Assembly: GCF_027474525.2 (NCBI RefSeq)
Contig: NZ_CP114882.2
Location: 248,001-312,000 of the forward strand
Origin: Flavobacterium lacustre
GTDB lineage: Bacteria > Bacteroidota > Bacteroidia > Flavobacteriales > Flavobacteriaceae
Length of the DNA: 64,000 nucleotides
Reading direction: 5' to 3'
Shown here: piece after piece, positions 27,189 to 37,116 of the stretch
Layout of the letters: every line of letters begins with the position of its first letter
Position numbering within the stretch: the first letter of the stretch is position 1
The notes under the pieces: generated by a model
Database searches by the model: none
Seen by the model: only the letters and a program-made list of their open reading frames with translations
What the model was told of the DNA's origin: nothing
Translations under genes and position numbers: made by a program

Positions 27189-27614
27189 TTATGCTTCGAA
27201 ATCTCTAGCAACAACGAATTTAGTTTTTACTGGAAGCTTTTGAGCTGCAAGACGTAACGCCTCTTTTGCAACTGACAAAGGTACTCCTCCAACTTCAAAC
27301 ATTATTCTTCCGGGTTTAACAATGGCAGCCCAATATTCAACGGCACCTTTACCTTTACCCATACGTACCTCAAGAGGTTTCTTAGTGATAGGTTTGTCTG
27401 GAAATATTTTGATCCATAATTGTCCTTCTCTTTTCATAAAACGAGTTGCAGCAATACGCGCAGCTTCGATTTGACGAGAGGTTAAGAACATTCCATCTTC
27501 ATGTACAGATTTAATACCAAACATTCCATTAGAAAGTTCATGCCCTCTTTGAGAGTTCCCTTTCATTTTACCTTTTTGTACCTTACGGTATTTTGTTCTT
27601 TTAGGCTGTAACAT
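27189..27614 (-). CDS. rplP: 50S ribosomal protein uL16
   Basis: uL16 lies near the peptidyl-transferase centre and positions A-site tRNA. The 141-residue product begins [19 protein letters not shown] and contains [19 protein letters not shown] and MFEVGGVP, including the Arg loop hydroxylated in some bacteria. Length is standard. Confidence 0.97.
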   Translation of the reverse strand: MLQPKRTKYRKVQKGKMKGNSQRGHELSNGMFGIKSVHEDGMFLTSRQIEAARIAATRFMKREGQLWIKIFPDKPITKKPLEVRMGKGKGAVEYWAAIVKPGRIMFEVGGVPLSVAKEALRLAAQKLPVKTKFVVARDFEA

Positions 27615-27633
27615 TTTTCTTTAGTTTAAAAAT

Positions 27634-28392
27634 TTACTTTCTTTTACGAGCGTCTGGTTTTCCACCTTTATTAAAGGGTTTTCTATCTCCTCTTGGAGAA
27701 TCACCACCTTTACCACCAGCACCAGATTGTTTTTTGTCCATTCCAGCAAGTGGAGAAAGATCTCTCTTTCCATAAACTTCACCTTTCATGATCCATACTT
27801 TGATTCCCATTCTACCATAAGTAGTATGAGCTTCAGCCAAAGCATAATCAATATCAGCTCTGAAAGTTGATAGAGGAATTCTACCTTCTTTGAAACCTTC
27901 TGAACGAGCCATCTCTGCACCATTCAAACGACCAGAAATCAAAACTTTGATACCTTCAGCGTTCATACGCATAGAAGCAGCAATAGCCATTTTGATTGCA
28001 CGTCTGTAAGAAATACGGCTTTCGATTTGACGACAGATGCTTGTAGCAACTAGATACGCGTCAAGTTCAGGTCTTTTAATTTCAAAGATGTTGATTTGAA
28101 CCTCTTTGTCAGTAATTTTCTTAAGTTCTTCTTTTAACTTGTCTACCTCTTGTCCACCTTTCCCAATAATAATACCAGGTCTTGCAGTAGTGATAGTAAC
28201 GGTTACAAGTTTCAAAGTTCTCTCAATGATTACTTTTGATACACTAGCTTTTGATAAACGAGCATGGATATACTTTCTGATTTTGTGATCTTCGGCAAGT
28301 TTATCACCGTAATCATTTCCACCATACCAGTTTGAGTCCCATCCTCTGATGATACCAAGTCTATTTCCAATTGGATTTGTCTTTTGTCCCAT
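27634..28392 (-). CDS. rpsC: 30S ribosomal protein uS3
   Basis: uS3 lines the mRNA entry channel. The 252-residue product has the KH domain with [18 protein letters not shown] and the C-terminal domain with [19 protein letters not shown] and GMGIKVWI-type [17 protein letters not shown] Gly/Lys/Asp-rich tail of about 30 residues follows and makes it longer than E. coli S3 (233). Confidence 0.97.
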   Translation of the reverse strand: MGQKTNPIGNRLGIIRGWDSNWYGGNDYGDKLAEDHKIRKYIHARLSKASVSKVIIERTLKLVTVTITTARPGIIIGKGGQEVDKLKEELKKITDKEVQINIFEIKRPELDAYLVATSICRQIESRISYRRAIKMAIAASMRMNAEGIKVLISGRLNGAEMARSEGFKEGRIPLSTFRADIDYALAEAHTTYGRMGIKVWIMKGEVYGKRDLSPLAGMDKKQSGAGGKGGDSPRGDRKPFNKGGKPDARKRK

Positions 28393-28397
28393 GCTGC

Positions 28398-28811
28398 TTA
28401 AGAATTGCTTTGTGTGTTATTGATAGCTCCAAGCACGATTGTTACGTGATTAGAACGTTTTCTTATTCTGTGTGCTCTTCCTTGTGGAGCTGGACGAAGT
28501 CTTTTTAACATCATTCCACCATCTACACGAATTTCCTTAACAAATAAACCAGCTTCTTCCATATTAGATTCAGGGTTTTTAGCTTGCCAGTTGGCAATTA
28601 CTGATAAAACCAATTTTTCTAATTTTCTTGAAGCTTCTTTAGAACTAAATCTTAAGATGTTAAGTGCTCTTTCTACCTTCTGACCTCTTACTAGATCTGC
28701 TACTAAGCGCATTTTTCTAGGTGAAGTAGGGCAGTTATTTAACTTTGCAAAAGCCAATGACTTGTTAGCCTCTTTTCTTGCATCTGCTGTTTCTCTTTTA
28801 CGAACTCCCAT
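28398..28811 (-). CDS. rplV: 50S ribosomal protein uL22
   Basis: uL22 forms part of the tunnel constriction with uL4 through a long beta hairpin. The 137-residue product shows [18 protein letters not shown] and the hairpin region [19 protein letters not shown]. The N-terminus is about 20 residues longer than in E. coli. It is 6 bp from rpsS. Confidence 0.97.
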   Translation of the reverse strand: MGVRKRETADARKEANKSLAFAKLNNCPTSPRKMRLVADLVRGQKVERALNILRFSSKEASRKLEKLVLSVIANWQAKNPESNMEEAGLFVKEIRVDGGMMLKRLRPAPQGRAHRIRKRSNHVTIVLGAINNTQSNS

Positions 28812-28817
28812 TGCTTC

Positions 28818-29096
28818 TTATTTTTTACCTTTATTTTTTGCTCCAGCGTGACCTCTAAAAGATCTAGTTGGTGAAAATTCTCCTAATTTGTGACCTACCA
28901 TATTTTCTGTTACGTAAACTGGTACAAATTGACGACCGTTATGAACTGCGATTGTCTGTCCAACAAAGTCTGGAGTAATCATAGAAGCTCTAGACCAAGT
29001 CTTAACCACTCCTTTATTTCCTTTTTCAATGTTTTCTTGAACTTTCTTGTCTAACTTATAATGAACAAAAGGTCCTTTTTTTAATGAACGTGCCAT
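28818..29096 (-). CDS. rpsS: 30S ribosomal protein uS19
   Basis: uS19 in the 30S head contacts uS13 and bridges to the 50S. The 92-residue product starts [19 protein letters not shown] and has the signature [18 protein letters not shown]. It is 6 bp from both neighbours. Confidence 0.97.
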   Translation of the reverse strand: MARSLKKGPFVHYKLDKKVQENIEKGNKGVVKTWSRASMITPDFVGQTIAVHNGRQFVPVYVTENMVGHKLGEFSPTRSFRGHAGAKNKGKK

Positions 29097-29102
29097 ATCT
29101 TA

Positions 29103-29927
29103 TTATTTCTTTCTACGTTCTACGATATACTTGTTACTCGGGTTTTTCTTAGAACGAGTTCTATAACCTTTAGCTGGTATTCCATTTCTTGAACGTGGAT
29201 GTCCACCAGAAGAACGTCCTTCACCACCACCCATTGGGTGATCGACAGGGTTCATTGCAACAGGTCTTGTTCTAGGTCTTCTTCCTAACCATCTTGTTCT
29301 ACCTGCTTTACCAGATACAACTAATTGGTGGTCTGAATTAGAAACCGCTCCAATTGTAGCCGAACACGTCAACAAGATTAATCTTGTTTCCCCAGAAGGC
29401 ATTTTAATTGTTGCATATTTTCCATCTCTTGCCATTAATTGAGCAAATGTTCCAGCAGAACGAGCGATTACAGCTCCTTGTCCTGGTCTCAATTCAATAC
29501 AAGAAATTACAGTTCCAAGCGGAACTCTACTTAAAGGTAAAGTATTACCAATTTCAGGTTGTGATTCTGGACCAGAAACTAATTTCTGACCAACTTTCAA
29601 TCCGTTTTGAGCAATAACATACGTTTTCTCTCCATCAGCGTAAGCTAACAAAGCGATAAATGCAGTACGATTTGGATCATACTCAATTGATTTAACCGTA
29701 GCAGGAATTCCTTCTTTTGTACGTTTAAAATCAATGATACGATATCTCTGCTTGTGACCACCACCCGTATAACGCATGGTCATCTTTCCTTGACTATTTC
29801 TACCACCAGAGTTTTTTATCGGCGCTATCAAAGAGCGTTCCGGCTTATCAGTTGTAATGGCGTCATAACCATTCACAACTCTAAATCGCTGACCTGGGGT
29901 AATAGGTTTTAATTTTCTTACTGACAT
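29103..29927 (-). CDS. rplB: 50S ribosomal protein uL2
   Basis: uL2 is needed for subunit joining and peptidyl transfer. The 274-residue product has the KOW-like core and the conserved [20 protein letters not shown] block near residues 227-246, which contains the His needed for activity. Length is typical. It is 6 bp from rplW and rpsS. Confidence 0.98.
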   Translation of the reverse strand: MSVRKLKPITPGQRFRVVNGYDAITTDKPERSLIAPIKNSGGRNSQGKMTMRYTGGGHKQRYRIIDFKRTKEGIPATVKSIEYDPNRTAFIALLAYADGEKTYVIAQNGLKVGQKLVSGPESQPEIGNTLPLSRVPLGTVISCIELRPGQGAVIARSAGTFAQLMARDGKYATIKMPSGETRLILLTCSATIGAVSNSDHQLVVSGKAGRTRWLGRRPRTRPVAMNPVDHPMGGGEGRSSGGHPRSRNGIPAKGYRTRSKKNPSNKYIVERRKK

Positions 29928-29933
29928 TTTATC

Positions 29934-30224
29934 TTAGATATTGTTGTAAAAATCAATTGTTTCTCCTTCTTGTACTTGAACAATTGCTTTTTTAATTGCA
30001 TTCGTCTTTCCACTGATTAAACCACTTTTAGTGTATTTTGTAGTTCTATCCGGTCTTACGTTCATCGTGTTAACACTCAAAATAGTTACTCCATAAGCAG
30101 CTTCAACAGCTTTCTTAATTTGTACTTTGTTTGCTTTTTTATCAACAACGAATCCGAAGCGGTTTAAAACTTCACTTTCTTTGGTTACTTTCTCCGTTAC
30201 TATAGGCTTAATTATGATGCTCAT
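29934..30224 (-). CDS. rplW: 50S ribosomal protein uL23
   Basis: uL23 is the docking site for trigger factor and SRP at the tunnel exit. The 96-residue product shows IIKPIVTEKVTKESE, FVVDKKANKVQIKKAVE and the NTMNVRPDR loop. It stands between rplD and rplB as in the S10 operon. Confidence 0.97.
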   Translation of the reverse strand: MSIIIKPIVTEKVTKESEVLNRFGFVVDKKANKVQIKKAVEAAYGVTILSVNTMNVRPDRTTKYTKSGLISGKTNAIKKAIVQVQEGETIDFYNNI

Positions 30225-30230
30225 ATCCTA

Positions 30231-30860
30231 TTATTTACTTAAATTTTCTTCAATTATCTCCAAAGAACTCTCTAAAAGCACTAAATTATTAGCATTTAAT
30301 ATAGCGTAAGTACTTAATTCTAAGCTGCTTACTACGCTAGAGCCTTTTAAATTGCGTGACGACAAATATACATTTTTATTTGTATCACCCAACACAAACA
30401 GGGATTTTTTATTTTCTAACTCTAAAGCTTTCAAAACATTGATGAAATTTTTAGTGTTTGGCGTTTCAAAATTAAAGTCTTCAAGAACGATAATGTTCGA
30501 CTCTTTTGCTTTAATTGAGAAAGCTGATTTTCTAGCCAATCGTTTCAAGCTTTTATTCAATTTGAATGAATAACTTCTTGGTCTTGGTCCAAAAACAGTT
30601 CCACCACCTTTAAACAATGGATTCTTTGCACTACCCGCACGAGCAGTACCAGTTCCTTTTTGTTTTTTTATCTTACGAGTACTTCCCGCTACTTCAGCTC
30701 TTTCTTTAGCTTTGTGCGTTCCTTGTCTTTGATTAGCAAGATATTGCTTAACATCAAGGTATACTGCATGATTGTTTGGTTCTATACCAAATACTGAATC
30801 AGAAAGTTGAACTTTTCTTCCAGTATCTTTTCCGTTGAAATCTAATACTTTTGCTTCCAT
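30231..30860 (-). CDS. rplD: 50S ribosomal protein uL4
   Basis: uL4 reaches the tunnel wall through a long loop, here GTGTARAGSAKNPLFKGGG (about 70-90), and in E. coli it is the S10-operon autorepressor. The product has 209 residues. Its ATG shares one base with the rplC stop codon (TAATG), so translation of the two is coupled. Confidence 0.97.
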   Translation of the reverse strand: MEAKVLDFNGKDTGRKVQLSDSVFGIEPNNHAVYLDVKQYLANQRQGTHKAKERAEVAGSTRKIKKQKGTGTARAGSAKNPLFKGGGTVFGPRPRSYSFKLNKSLKRLARKSAFSIKAKESNIIVLEDFNFETPNTKNFINVLKALELENKKSLFVLGDTNKNVYLSSRNLKGSSVVSSLELSTYAILNANNLVLLESSLEIIEENLSK

Positions 30861-31477
30861 TACTTCTGAATGATTACATAAGAGTTGTTATGACCAGGAA
30901 CACATCCTTTAATAACAAGTAGATTCTTTTCAGCAACTACTTTTAAAACTCTAAGGTTTTGAACTTTTACATTATCTCCTCCCATTCTTCCAGCCATACG
31001 CATTCCTTTGAATACTCTAGATGGATAAGAAGAAGCTCCTACAGAACCTGGCGCTCTTAAACGGTTGTGTTGACCATGAGTTGCTTGTCCAACACCACCA
31101 AAACCGTGACGTTTAACAACCCCTTGAAAACCTTTACCTTTAGATACACCCTGTACATCTACAAACTCTCCTTCTTCAAAAATAGAAACATCAATAAGAT
31201 CTCCTAATTTTTGTTCAGTTGCAAAATTTTGGAATTCAACGACTTTTTTCTTAGCTACAGTTCCCGCTTTTTTAAAGTGACCTAAAGCCGCTTTTGTGGA
31301 ATGTTTCTCGTTTTTGTCATCGAAACCAAGTTGCAACGCTTCGTACCCGTCAACACCTTTGGTTCTGACTTGGGTAACAACACATGGACCAGCTTCGATT
31401 ACAGTACAAGGAATATTCTTCCCGTTTGCATCAAAAATACTTGTCATGCCGATTTTTCTACCAATTAACCCAGACAT
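30860..31477 (-). CDS. rplC: 50S ribosomal protein uL3
   Basis: uL3 begins 50S assembly and its loop approaches the peptidyl-transferase centre. The 205-residue product starts [19 protein letters not shown] and has [18 protein letters not shown] and the [18 protein letters not shown] loop. A 155-bp gap precedes it with a TACATTTG box, so it may begin a separate transcript. Confidence 0.97.
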   Translation of the reverse strand: MSGLIGRKIGMTSIFDANGKNIPCTVIEAGPCVVTQVRTKGVDGYEALQLGFDDKNEKHSTKAALGHFKKAGTVAKKKVVEFQNFATEQKLGDLIDVSIFEEGEFVDVQGVSKGKGFQGVVKRHGFGGVGQATHGQHNRLRAPGSVGASSYPSRVFKGMRMAGRMGGDNVKVQNLRVLKVVAEKNLLVIKGCVPGHNNSYVIIQK

Positions 31478-31632
31478 AAATATTAATTATTAATTATTAA
31501 ATATAAATATAGAACGCAGCTTTTAAGCGAATCCTATTTTTTTAAGAGGTGCAAATGTATAACTTATTTACATACAATCCTAAAAAATATTTTTCGTTTA
31601 AAAACAGCGTTCTTTTCTTACTAGTAAGCTAT
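31478..31632 (-). promoter_or_regulatory. rpsJ-rplC intergenic leader with promoter box and inverted repeat
   Basis: This is the largest gap inside the ribosomal region. The minus strand has a -7 match TACATTTG (31552-31559), placing a start about 68 nt before rplC; no TTTG -33 box lies at 18-21 bp. AGAACGC (31511-31517) and GCGTTCT (31607-31613) are inverted repeats that flank the box. A role as internal promoter or autoregulatory leader is possible but unproven. Confidence 0.5.
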
Positions 31633-31938
31633 TTAAACTTTGATCTCTACTTCAACACCACTAGGCAATTCAAGTTTCATCAAGGCATCAATAGTTTTTG
31701 ATGAAGATGAGTAAATATCAATTAATCTCTTATATGACATTACTTCAAATTGCTCTCTCGCTTTTTTGTTAACGTGTGGAGAACGTAATACAGTGAAAAG
31801 TTTTTTATGAGTTGGTAATGGAATTGGTCCAGTTACTACTGCTCCGGTACTCTTAACCGTTTTTACAATCTTTTCAGCAGACTTGTCTACCAACATGTGA
31901 TCGTAAGATTTTAGTTTTATTCTGATTTTTTGACTCAT
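31633..31938 (-). CDS. rpsJ: 30S ribosomal protein uS10
   Basis: uS10 is a 30S head protein and also the Nus-factor partner of NusB in transcription antitermination. The 101-residue product shows [20 protein letters not shown] and the loop [20 protein letters not shown]. It lies 11 bp downstream of fusA and is separated from rplC by 155 bp, which groups it with the str genes. Confidence 0.97.
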   Translation of the reverse strand: MSQKIRIKLKSYDHMLVDKSAEKIVKTVKSTGAVVTGPIPLPTHKKLFTVLRSPHVNKKAREQFEVMSYKRLIDIYSSSSKTIDALMKLELPSGVEVEIKV

Positions 31939-31949
31939 TTTCTTAAAGA

Positions 31950-34106
31950 TTAAGCGTTTCCTTTTGCTTTTTTGATAACTGCTTCTGATATATTAGAAGG
32001 CGTTTCGGAGTAGTGTGAAAATTCCATTGTTGAAGTTGCACGACCTGAAGATAAAGTTCTCAAAGTAGTAACATATCCAAACATTTCTGATAATGGAACA
32101 TCAGCTTTAATAGTTTTAGCACCTGCTCTGTCACCCATGTCATTCACCTGACCTCTACGACGGTTAATATCACCTACGATATCTCCCATGTTTTCTTCTG
32201 GTGTAATAACTTCCATTTTCATGATTGGCTCAAGAATAACAGCTCCAGCAGCTTTCGCAACTTCTCTATACCCCATTCTTGCAGCTAACTCAAAAGAGAG
32301 TGCATCTGAATCGACAGGGTGAAAAGATCCATCTAATAAAGTTACTTTCAAACTATCTACCTGATATCCTGCTAAAGGACCCGTTTTCATAGCTTCTCTA
32401 AATCCTTTTTCAACAGATGGAATATATTCTTTTGGAACGTTACCACCTTTTACAGCATTTACAAACTGCAATCCAACAGGAGCTTTACCATCAACTTCAT
32501 CTGCCGGCTCAAGTATAAATACGATATCACCGAATTTACCACGACCTCCAGATTGTTTTTTGTATGTTTCTCTGTGTTGTGCTTTTTTAGTAAAGGCTTC
32601 TTTGTATTCAACTTGAGGCTCACCTTGGTTTACTTCAACTTTGAATTCACGTCTCATTCTATCTACTAGGATATCTAAGTGAAGCTCACCCATACCCGAG
32701 ATAATAGTTTGCCCTGAAGCTTCGTCTGTTCTAACTGTAAACGTCGGATCTTCTTCAGCTAACTTAGCCAAAGCCATACCCATTTTATCTACGTCAGCCT
32801 TAGTTTTAGGCTCAATAGCAATACCAATTACCGGAGCAGGGAATTTCATTGACTCAAGAATAATTGGGTGTTTTTCATCACACAATGTATCTCCAGTTTT
32901 AATATCTTTAAATCCAACTGCCGCTCCAATATCACCTGCTTCAATATACTCGATTGGGTTTTGCTTGTTAGCATGCATTTGGTAGATACGAGAAATTCTT
33001 TCTTTATTTCCTGAACGAGTGTTCAAAACATAAGAACCAGCATCTAAACGTCCTGAGTAAGCACGGAAGAAAGCTAAACGACCTACGAATGGGTCAGTAG
33101 CAATTTTAAAAGCTAAAGCAGCGAATGGCTCTTTAACATCTGGCTTACGCAAAATTTTAGTTTGATCTTCTTCTAACAAATCAGCATCATCAGGATGAAT
33201 TCCGGTAATACCTTCTTTGTCCATTGGAGATGGCAAATATTTACATACAGCATCTAACATGAATTGAACTCCTTTGTTTTTGAAAGAAGAACCAGCAATC
33301 ATAGGAATGATAGCCATATCCATTACAGCAGCTCTTAAAGCAATGTTGATTTCTTCCTCAGTAATTGAGTCTTCATCTTCCATGAATTTTTCAAGCAAGT
33401 TCTCATCATAATCAGCTACCGCTTCAATAAGAATTGATCTGTATTCTTTCACTTCTTCAAGCATATCTTCCGGAATAGGCACAATATCATAAGTTGCTCC
33501 CAAACCTTCTTCATGCCATACTATAGCTTGATTTTTAACCAAATCCACAACGCCTTTAAAATCATTTTCTTCACCAATTGGCAAAGTGATTGCAACTGCA
33601 TTTGATTTCAACATATCTCTTACTTGCTGACAAACCATCAAAAAGTTAGATCCTTGTCTATCCATTTTATTAACGAATCCAATACGTGGAACTCTGTATT
33701 GATCTGCTAATCTCCAGTTAGTTTCTGATTGCGGCTCAACACCATCAACAGCACTAAACAAGAAAACTAAACCATCAAGCACACGCAAAGAACGGTTTAC
33801 TTCAACCGTAAAGTCAACGTGTCCCGGAGTATCGATAATATTAAAGTGATAAGGCAATGTTTCAGGTAAAATTTTACCTTGTGTAGTCGGGAAATTCCAT
33901 TCACAAGTTGTTGCTGCAGAAGTAATTGTAATACCTCTTTCTTGCTCTTGTGCCATCCAGTCCATTGTTGCAGCACCATCATGCACTTCACCAATTTTGT
34001 GTGATTTTCCTGTATAGAATAATATACGCTCCGTTGTTGTTGTTTTACCAGCATCAATGTGAGCAGCAATTCCAATATTTCTTGTATATTTTAAATCTCT
34101 AGCCAT
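31950..34106 (-). CDS. fusA: Elongation factor G
   Basis: EF-G is the translocation GTPase. The 718-residue product has the G domain with [15 protein letters not shown] (G1), DTPGHVDFT (G3) and NKMDRQGSN (G4), followed by domains II-V. The switch [21 protein letters not shown] is complete, and domain IV carries GGRGKFGDI. Length is normal. It lies between rpsG and rpsJ; no tuf gene is present in this region. Confidence 0.97.
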   Translation of the reverse strand: MARDLKYTRNIGIAAHIDAGKTTTTERILFYTGKSHKIGEVHDGAATMDWMAQEQERGITITSAATTCEWNFPTTQGKILPETLPYHFNIIDTPGHVDFTVEVNRSLRVLDGLVFLFSAVDGVEPQSETNWRLADQYRVPRIGFVNKMDRQGSNFLMVCQQVRDMLKSNAVAITLPIGEENDFKGVVDLVKNQAIVWHEEGLGATYDIVPIPEDMLEEVKEYRSILIEAVADYDENLLEKFMEDEDSITEEEINIALRAAVMDMAIIPMIAGSSFKNKGVQFMLDAVCKYLPSPMDKEGITGIHPDDADLLEEDQTKILRKPDVKEPFAALAFKIATDPFVGRLAFFRAYSGRLDAGSYVLNTRSGNKERISRIYQMHANKQNPIEYIEAGDIGAAVGFKDIKTGDTLCDEKHPIILESMKFPAPVIGIAIEPKTKADVDKMGMALAKLAEEDPTFTVRTDEASGQTIISGMGELHLDILVDRMRREFKVEVNQGEPQVEYKEAFTKKAQHRETYKKQSGGRGKFGDIVFILEPADEVDGKAPVGLQFVNAVKGGNVPKEYIPSVEKGFREAMKTGPLAGYQVDSLKVTLLDGSFHPVDSDALSFELAARMGYREVAKAAGAVILEPIMKMEVITPEENMGDIVGDINRRRGQVNDMGDRAGAKTIKADVPLSEMFGYVTTLRTLSSGRATSTMEFSHYSETPSNISEAVIKKAKGNA

Positions 34107-34116
34107 TTCTTATGAA

Positions 34117-34593
34117 TTAAAATCTAAAATGTGAGAATGCTTTATTTGCTTCAGCCATTTTATGAGTATCCATTCTCTTTTTAACAGCAGCACCTTCTTC
34201 TTTAGCCGCAGCTAAACATTCAGAAGCTAACCTTTGAGCCATAGATTTTTCATTTCTTCTTCTAGAATAAAGTATTAACCACTTCATTGCCATAGAAATT
34301 TTTCTGTCCGGACGAATTTGCATTGGAATTTGAAATGTAGCTCCTCCAACTCTACGACTACGTACTTCTACGTGAGGCATAACGTTTGTTAAAGCATCTT
34401 TCCAAATTTCTAATGATGGTTTCTCCGCATCTTGCTTTTTAGATTCTATAATGTCAATTGCATCATAAAAAACTTTAAAAGCTGTTGATTTCTTACCATC
34501 CCACATTAAGTTGTTTACAAAACGTGTTACCAACTGGTCATTAAACCTTGGATCTGGTAAAAGTGGTCTTTTCTTTGCCGCTCTTTTTCTCAT
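34117..34593 (-). CDS. rpsG: 30S ribosomal protein uS7
   Basis: uS7 organises the 30S head and contacts E-site tRNA. The 158-residue product starts MRKRAAKKRPLLPDPRF and has the signature VMPHVEVRSRRVGGATFQIP and the C-terminal HKMAEANKAFSHFRF. It lies 10 bp before fusA and 73 bp after rpsL. Confidence 0.97.
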   Translation of the reverse strand: MRKRAAKKRPLLPDPRFNDQLVTRFVNNLMWDGKKSTAFKVFYDAIDIIESKKQDAEKPSLEIWKDALTNVMPHVEVRSRRVGGATFQIPMQIRPDRKISMAMKWLILYSRRRNEKSMAQRLASECLAAAKEEGAAVKKRMDTHKMAEANKAFSHFRF

Positions 34594-34666
34594 GTCTTTT
34601 TTTTAATAAAATGTCATACCCATACAATTGCGATTAATCACATTTCTATGAGAAAAACTTTTTAAA

Positions 34667-35050
34667 TTACTTTTTTGCTTCTTTTGGGCGTTTTGCTCCG
34701 TACTTAGATCTTCTTTGCGTTCTTCCTGCTACTCCTGACGTATCAAGTGCACCACGAACGATGTGATATCTAACTCCTGGTAAATCTTTTACCCTTCCAC
34801 CCCTAACTAATACTATCGAGTGCTCTTGTAAATTGTGTCCTTCACCAGGGATGTAGGCATTTACTTCATTACCATTTGTCAAACGTACACGCGCTACTTT
34901 ACGCATTGCAGAGTTTGGTTTTTTTGGTGTTGTAGTGTAAACACGCGTACAAACCCCTCTTCTTTGAGGACAAGAATCTAAAGCAACCGATTTACTCTTC
35001 TTAGTTATCTGAGTTCTTCCTGTTCTTACTAATTGTTGAATTGTTGGCAT
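34667..35050 (-). CDS. rpsL: 30S ribosomal protein uS12
   Basis: uS12 sits at the decoding centre. The 127-residue product has [17 protein letters not shown] with lysines 43-44 and [17 protein letters not shown]. Both lysine positions where streptomycin resistance arises are wild type, and the conserved Asp modified in some bacteria is present. It is the first gene of the whole ribosomal region and follows a near-consensus promoter. Confidence 0.97.
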
Positions 35051-35103
35051 AATTAATACTAAAAATTTCTTATTATATTAAATTCCCGCTTTTTACGGGG
35101 TTG

Positions 35104-35134
35104 CAAATGTATAAAATATTTTTTATTCCACAAA
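35104..35134 (-). promoter_or_regulatory. Strong promoter of the rpsL operon
   Basis: On the minus strand TTTG (35131-35134), a 19-nt spacer and TACATTTG (35104-35111) match the Bacteroidetes housekeeping promoter at both boxes with ideal spacing. The transcript would begin near 35097, giving a 47-nt leader. The same TACATTTG box stands before rplC. Confidence 0.85.
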
Positions 35135-35321
35135 CCTTAATTCATTAATTTTCACATGAAGTAAATATTTGTTTTTTAATGAAATACAGAATAACCAATA
35201 TGAAAATTTTACCGTAAATAAAACAACACGCCTAACACTTCCTAAACAAGATTATTAAACCTTAAAATTTCCTTGTAAAACAAACCATATTTGCATTATA
35301 TTTATTAAAATTTATAATCTT

Positions 35322-37031
35322 TTGAAATCAATTCTCTTCTTTCTACTTCTAATAATTTTTGGACAAAGTATTTATGCCCAAAATTTTCAATTAAAAATAA
35401 TCGGGACATCAATTATCGAAACCAAAACAATCGACTCTTTACAATACATTTCTAAACACATCAGCATAAAATCAGTAAGTAACGAAATAAACAAAATATC
35501 TAAAGAGCTAACTAAAATAGGATTCCTTGAAAACAAGACAGTAGAAAACAAAAAAGCAAACGACAGCACTTACACTATAAAATTTGATTTAGGAAAAAAA
35601 ACAAAATCAATACATATATATATAGGTACAAATCAAATTATAAGAAACATCATTTCTACCAATAAAGAAAACGATACTTTAATTATACCATACAACGAAA
35701 TTGAATCATTCCTTGATCAGACATTAAAAAAAATAGAACAAAAAGGGTTTGCACTAGCTAAATTTAAATTGATCAATCTTAAAAAGAACAAAAACATCCT
35801 TTACGCTGACTTAATTACAGACATCGATAAAGAAAGACACTTAAATTCTGTTATAACAAAATTTTCTAAAAAAGACATTAAAGACACTTTTCCAAAAAGC
35901 CATTTAAAACAAATCAATCGAAAATATAAAAACACAGTCTTCAACCAAGACCTATTAAAACAGATTTATAATGATTTCGAAAAATATGGATTCATAAGCC
36001 AATTAAAATATCCCGAAATTTTACTGACCAAAGACACCACAAAAGTTTATGTTTATTTAGAAAAAAGAAAATCAAACACCTTTGACGGATTTATAGGCTT
36101 TGCCAACAATGAAAGCAAAAAAATTTTATTCAACGGCTATTTAGATATACAATTAGAAAACATATTACATACAGGAGAACAATTCTCAATTTATTGGAAA
36201 AGCGACGGAAACAAACAAAAAACGTTTAAAGCAGGAATAGAAATCCCTTATTTATTCCAAAGCCCATTAGGCTTTAAAGCACAAATTCAAATTTTCAAAC
36301 AAGACAGTATTTTTCAAAACACAAAAAAAATAATAGAATTAGGCTATTTGAGTAACTACAATACAAGATTTTACATTGGCTTCCAATCAACAGAATCCAG
36401 CGATATTCAAAACACAAACAATTCACTGATAAGTGATTTTAATAACTCATACCTAACAGCAAGTCTGGAACACACAAAACCAGATTACAACAATCCTATT
36501 TTTCCAAAAAAGACGACAATAGAATTAACATTGGCCACAGGCAAAAGAGACAATAATCCAAGTGAAAAAATACAAGAAAAATCAAATCAATTCTTCATAA
36601 ACCTTCAAGCTATGCATAATTTCTATTTAAACAGAAAAAACTGCATTAACATAAAAACACAAAATTATTATTTAAAAAGTAATAACTATATTTTGAACGA
36701 ACTCTATCGGTTTGGCGGAATAAACTCAGTTAGAGGCTTCACAGAGAACAGCCTTCAAGCACAATTTACAACTTCAATTCTTACAGAATACAGATATATC
36801 TTTTCACCTACATTATTTTTAAATACAATTACAGACTACTGTTTCTACAGAGACCCATTAGCACTTGAAAACCAAAATAAAAATAAAAATTTAATCGGAT
36901 TAGGCATAGGAATGGGAGTTCAAACCAAAAACGGATTATTAAGAATAACCATGGCAAACGGTAGCGAAAAAAGCCAAGAATTCAAGTTTTATAACACTAC
37001 GATTAATATATGTTATAATGTTAAATTTTGA
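35322..37031 (+). CDS. Omp85-family outer-membrane protein (BamA/TamA-like)
   Basis: The 569-residue product has a signal peptide (1-19, ending SIYAQ), an N-terminal periplasmic part of about 220 residues with POTRA-like alternation, and a C-terminal beta barrel. The loop-6 signature RFGGINSVRGF (VRGF at 470-473) marks the Omp85 superfamily, and the protein ends in Phe. The start is TTG, the only suitable start before the signal peptide. The size is smaller than BamA, so a TamA-like or surface-antigen role is more likely than the essential BamA. Substrate is unknown. Confidence 0.78.
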   Translation: MKSILFFLLLIIFGQSIYAQNFQLKIIGTSIIETKTIDSLQYISKHISIKSVSNEINKISKELTKIGFLENKTVENKKANDSTYTIKFDLGKKTKSIHIYIGTNQIIRNIISTNKENDTLIIPYNEIESFLDQTLKKIEQKGFALAKFKLINLKKNKNILYADLITDIDKERHLNSVITKFSKKDIKDTFPKSHLKQINRKYKNTVFNQDLLKQIYNDFEKYGFISQLKYPEILLTKDTTKVYVYLEKRKSNTFDGFIGFANNESKKILFNGYLDIQLENILHTGEQFSIYWKSDGNKQKTFKAGIEIPYLFQSPLGFKAQIQIFKQDSIFQNTKKIIELGYLSNYNTRFYIGFQSTESSDIQNTNNSLISDFNNSYLTASLEHTKPDYNNPIFPKKTTIELTLATGKRDNNPSEKIQEKSNQFFINLQAMHNFYLNRKNCINIKTQNYYLKSNNYILNELYRFGGINSVRGFTENSLQAQFTTSILTEYRYIFSPTLFLNTITDYCFYRDPLALENQNKNKNLIGLGIGMGVQTKNGLLRITMANGSEKSQEFKFYNTTINICYNVKF

Positions 37032-37116
37032 ATGCGTGCATAAAAAATCAATTCAAATGTTAGGAAAGTTAACAAATTATTAAGATTTTTGTCTCACTAA
37101 TTCAAAATATTTAAAA

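Noticed and set aside
26981..27214. Longer uL29 with 14 extra N-terminal residues
   Set aside because: It would overlap rplP by 26 bp and the extra residues are not part of the family.
17875..35050. Horizontal transfer of the ribosomal region
   Set aside because: Gene order is the standard one and all proteins look like ordinary flavobacterial core proteins; no mobile element borders the region.
35387..35569. Minus-strand frames opposite the Omp85 and Sus genes
   Set aside because: They are short antisense frames without start signals or family motifs.
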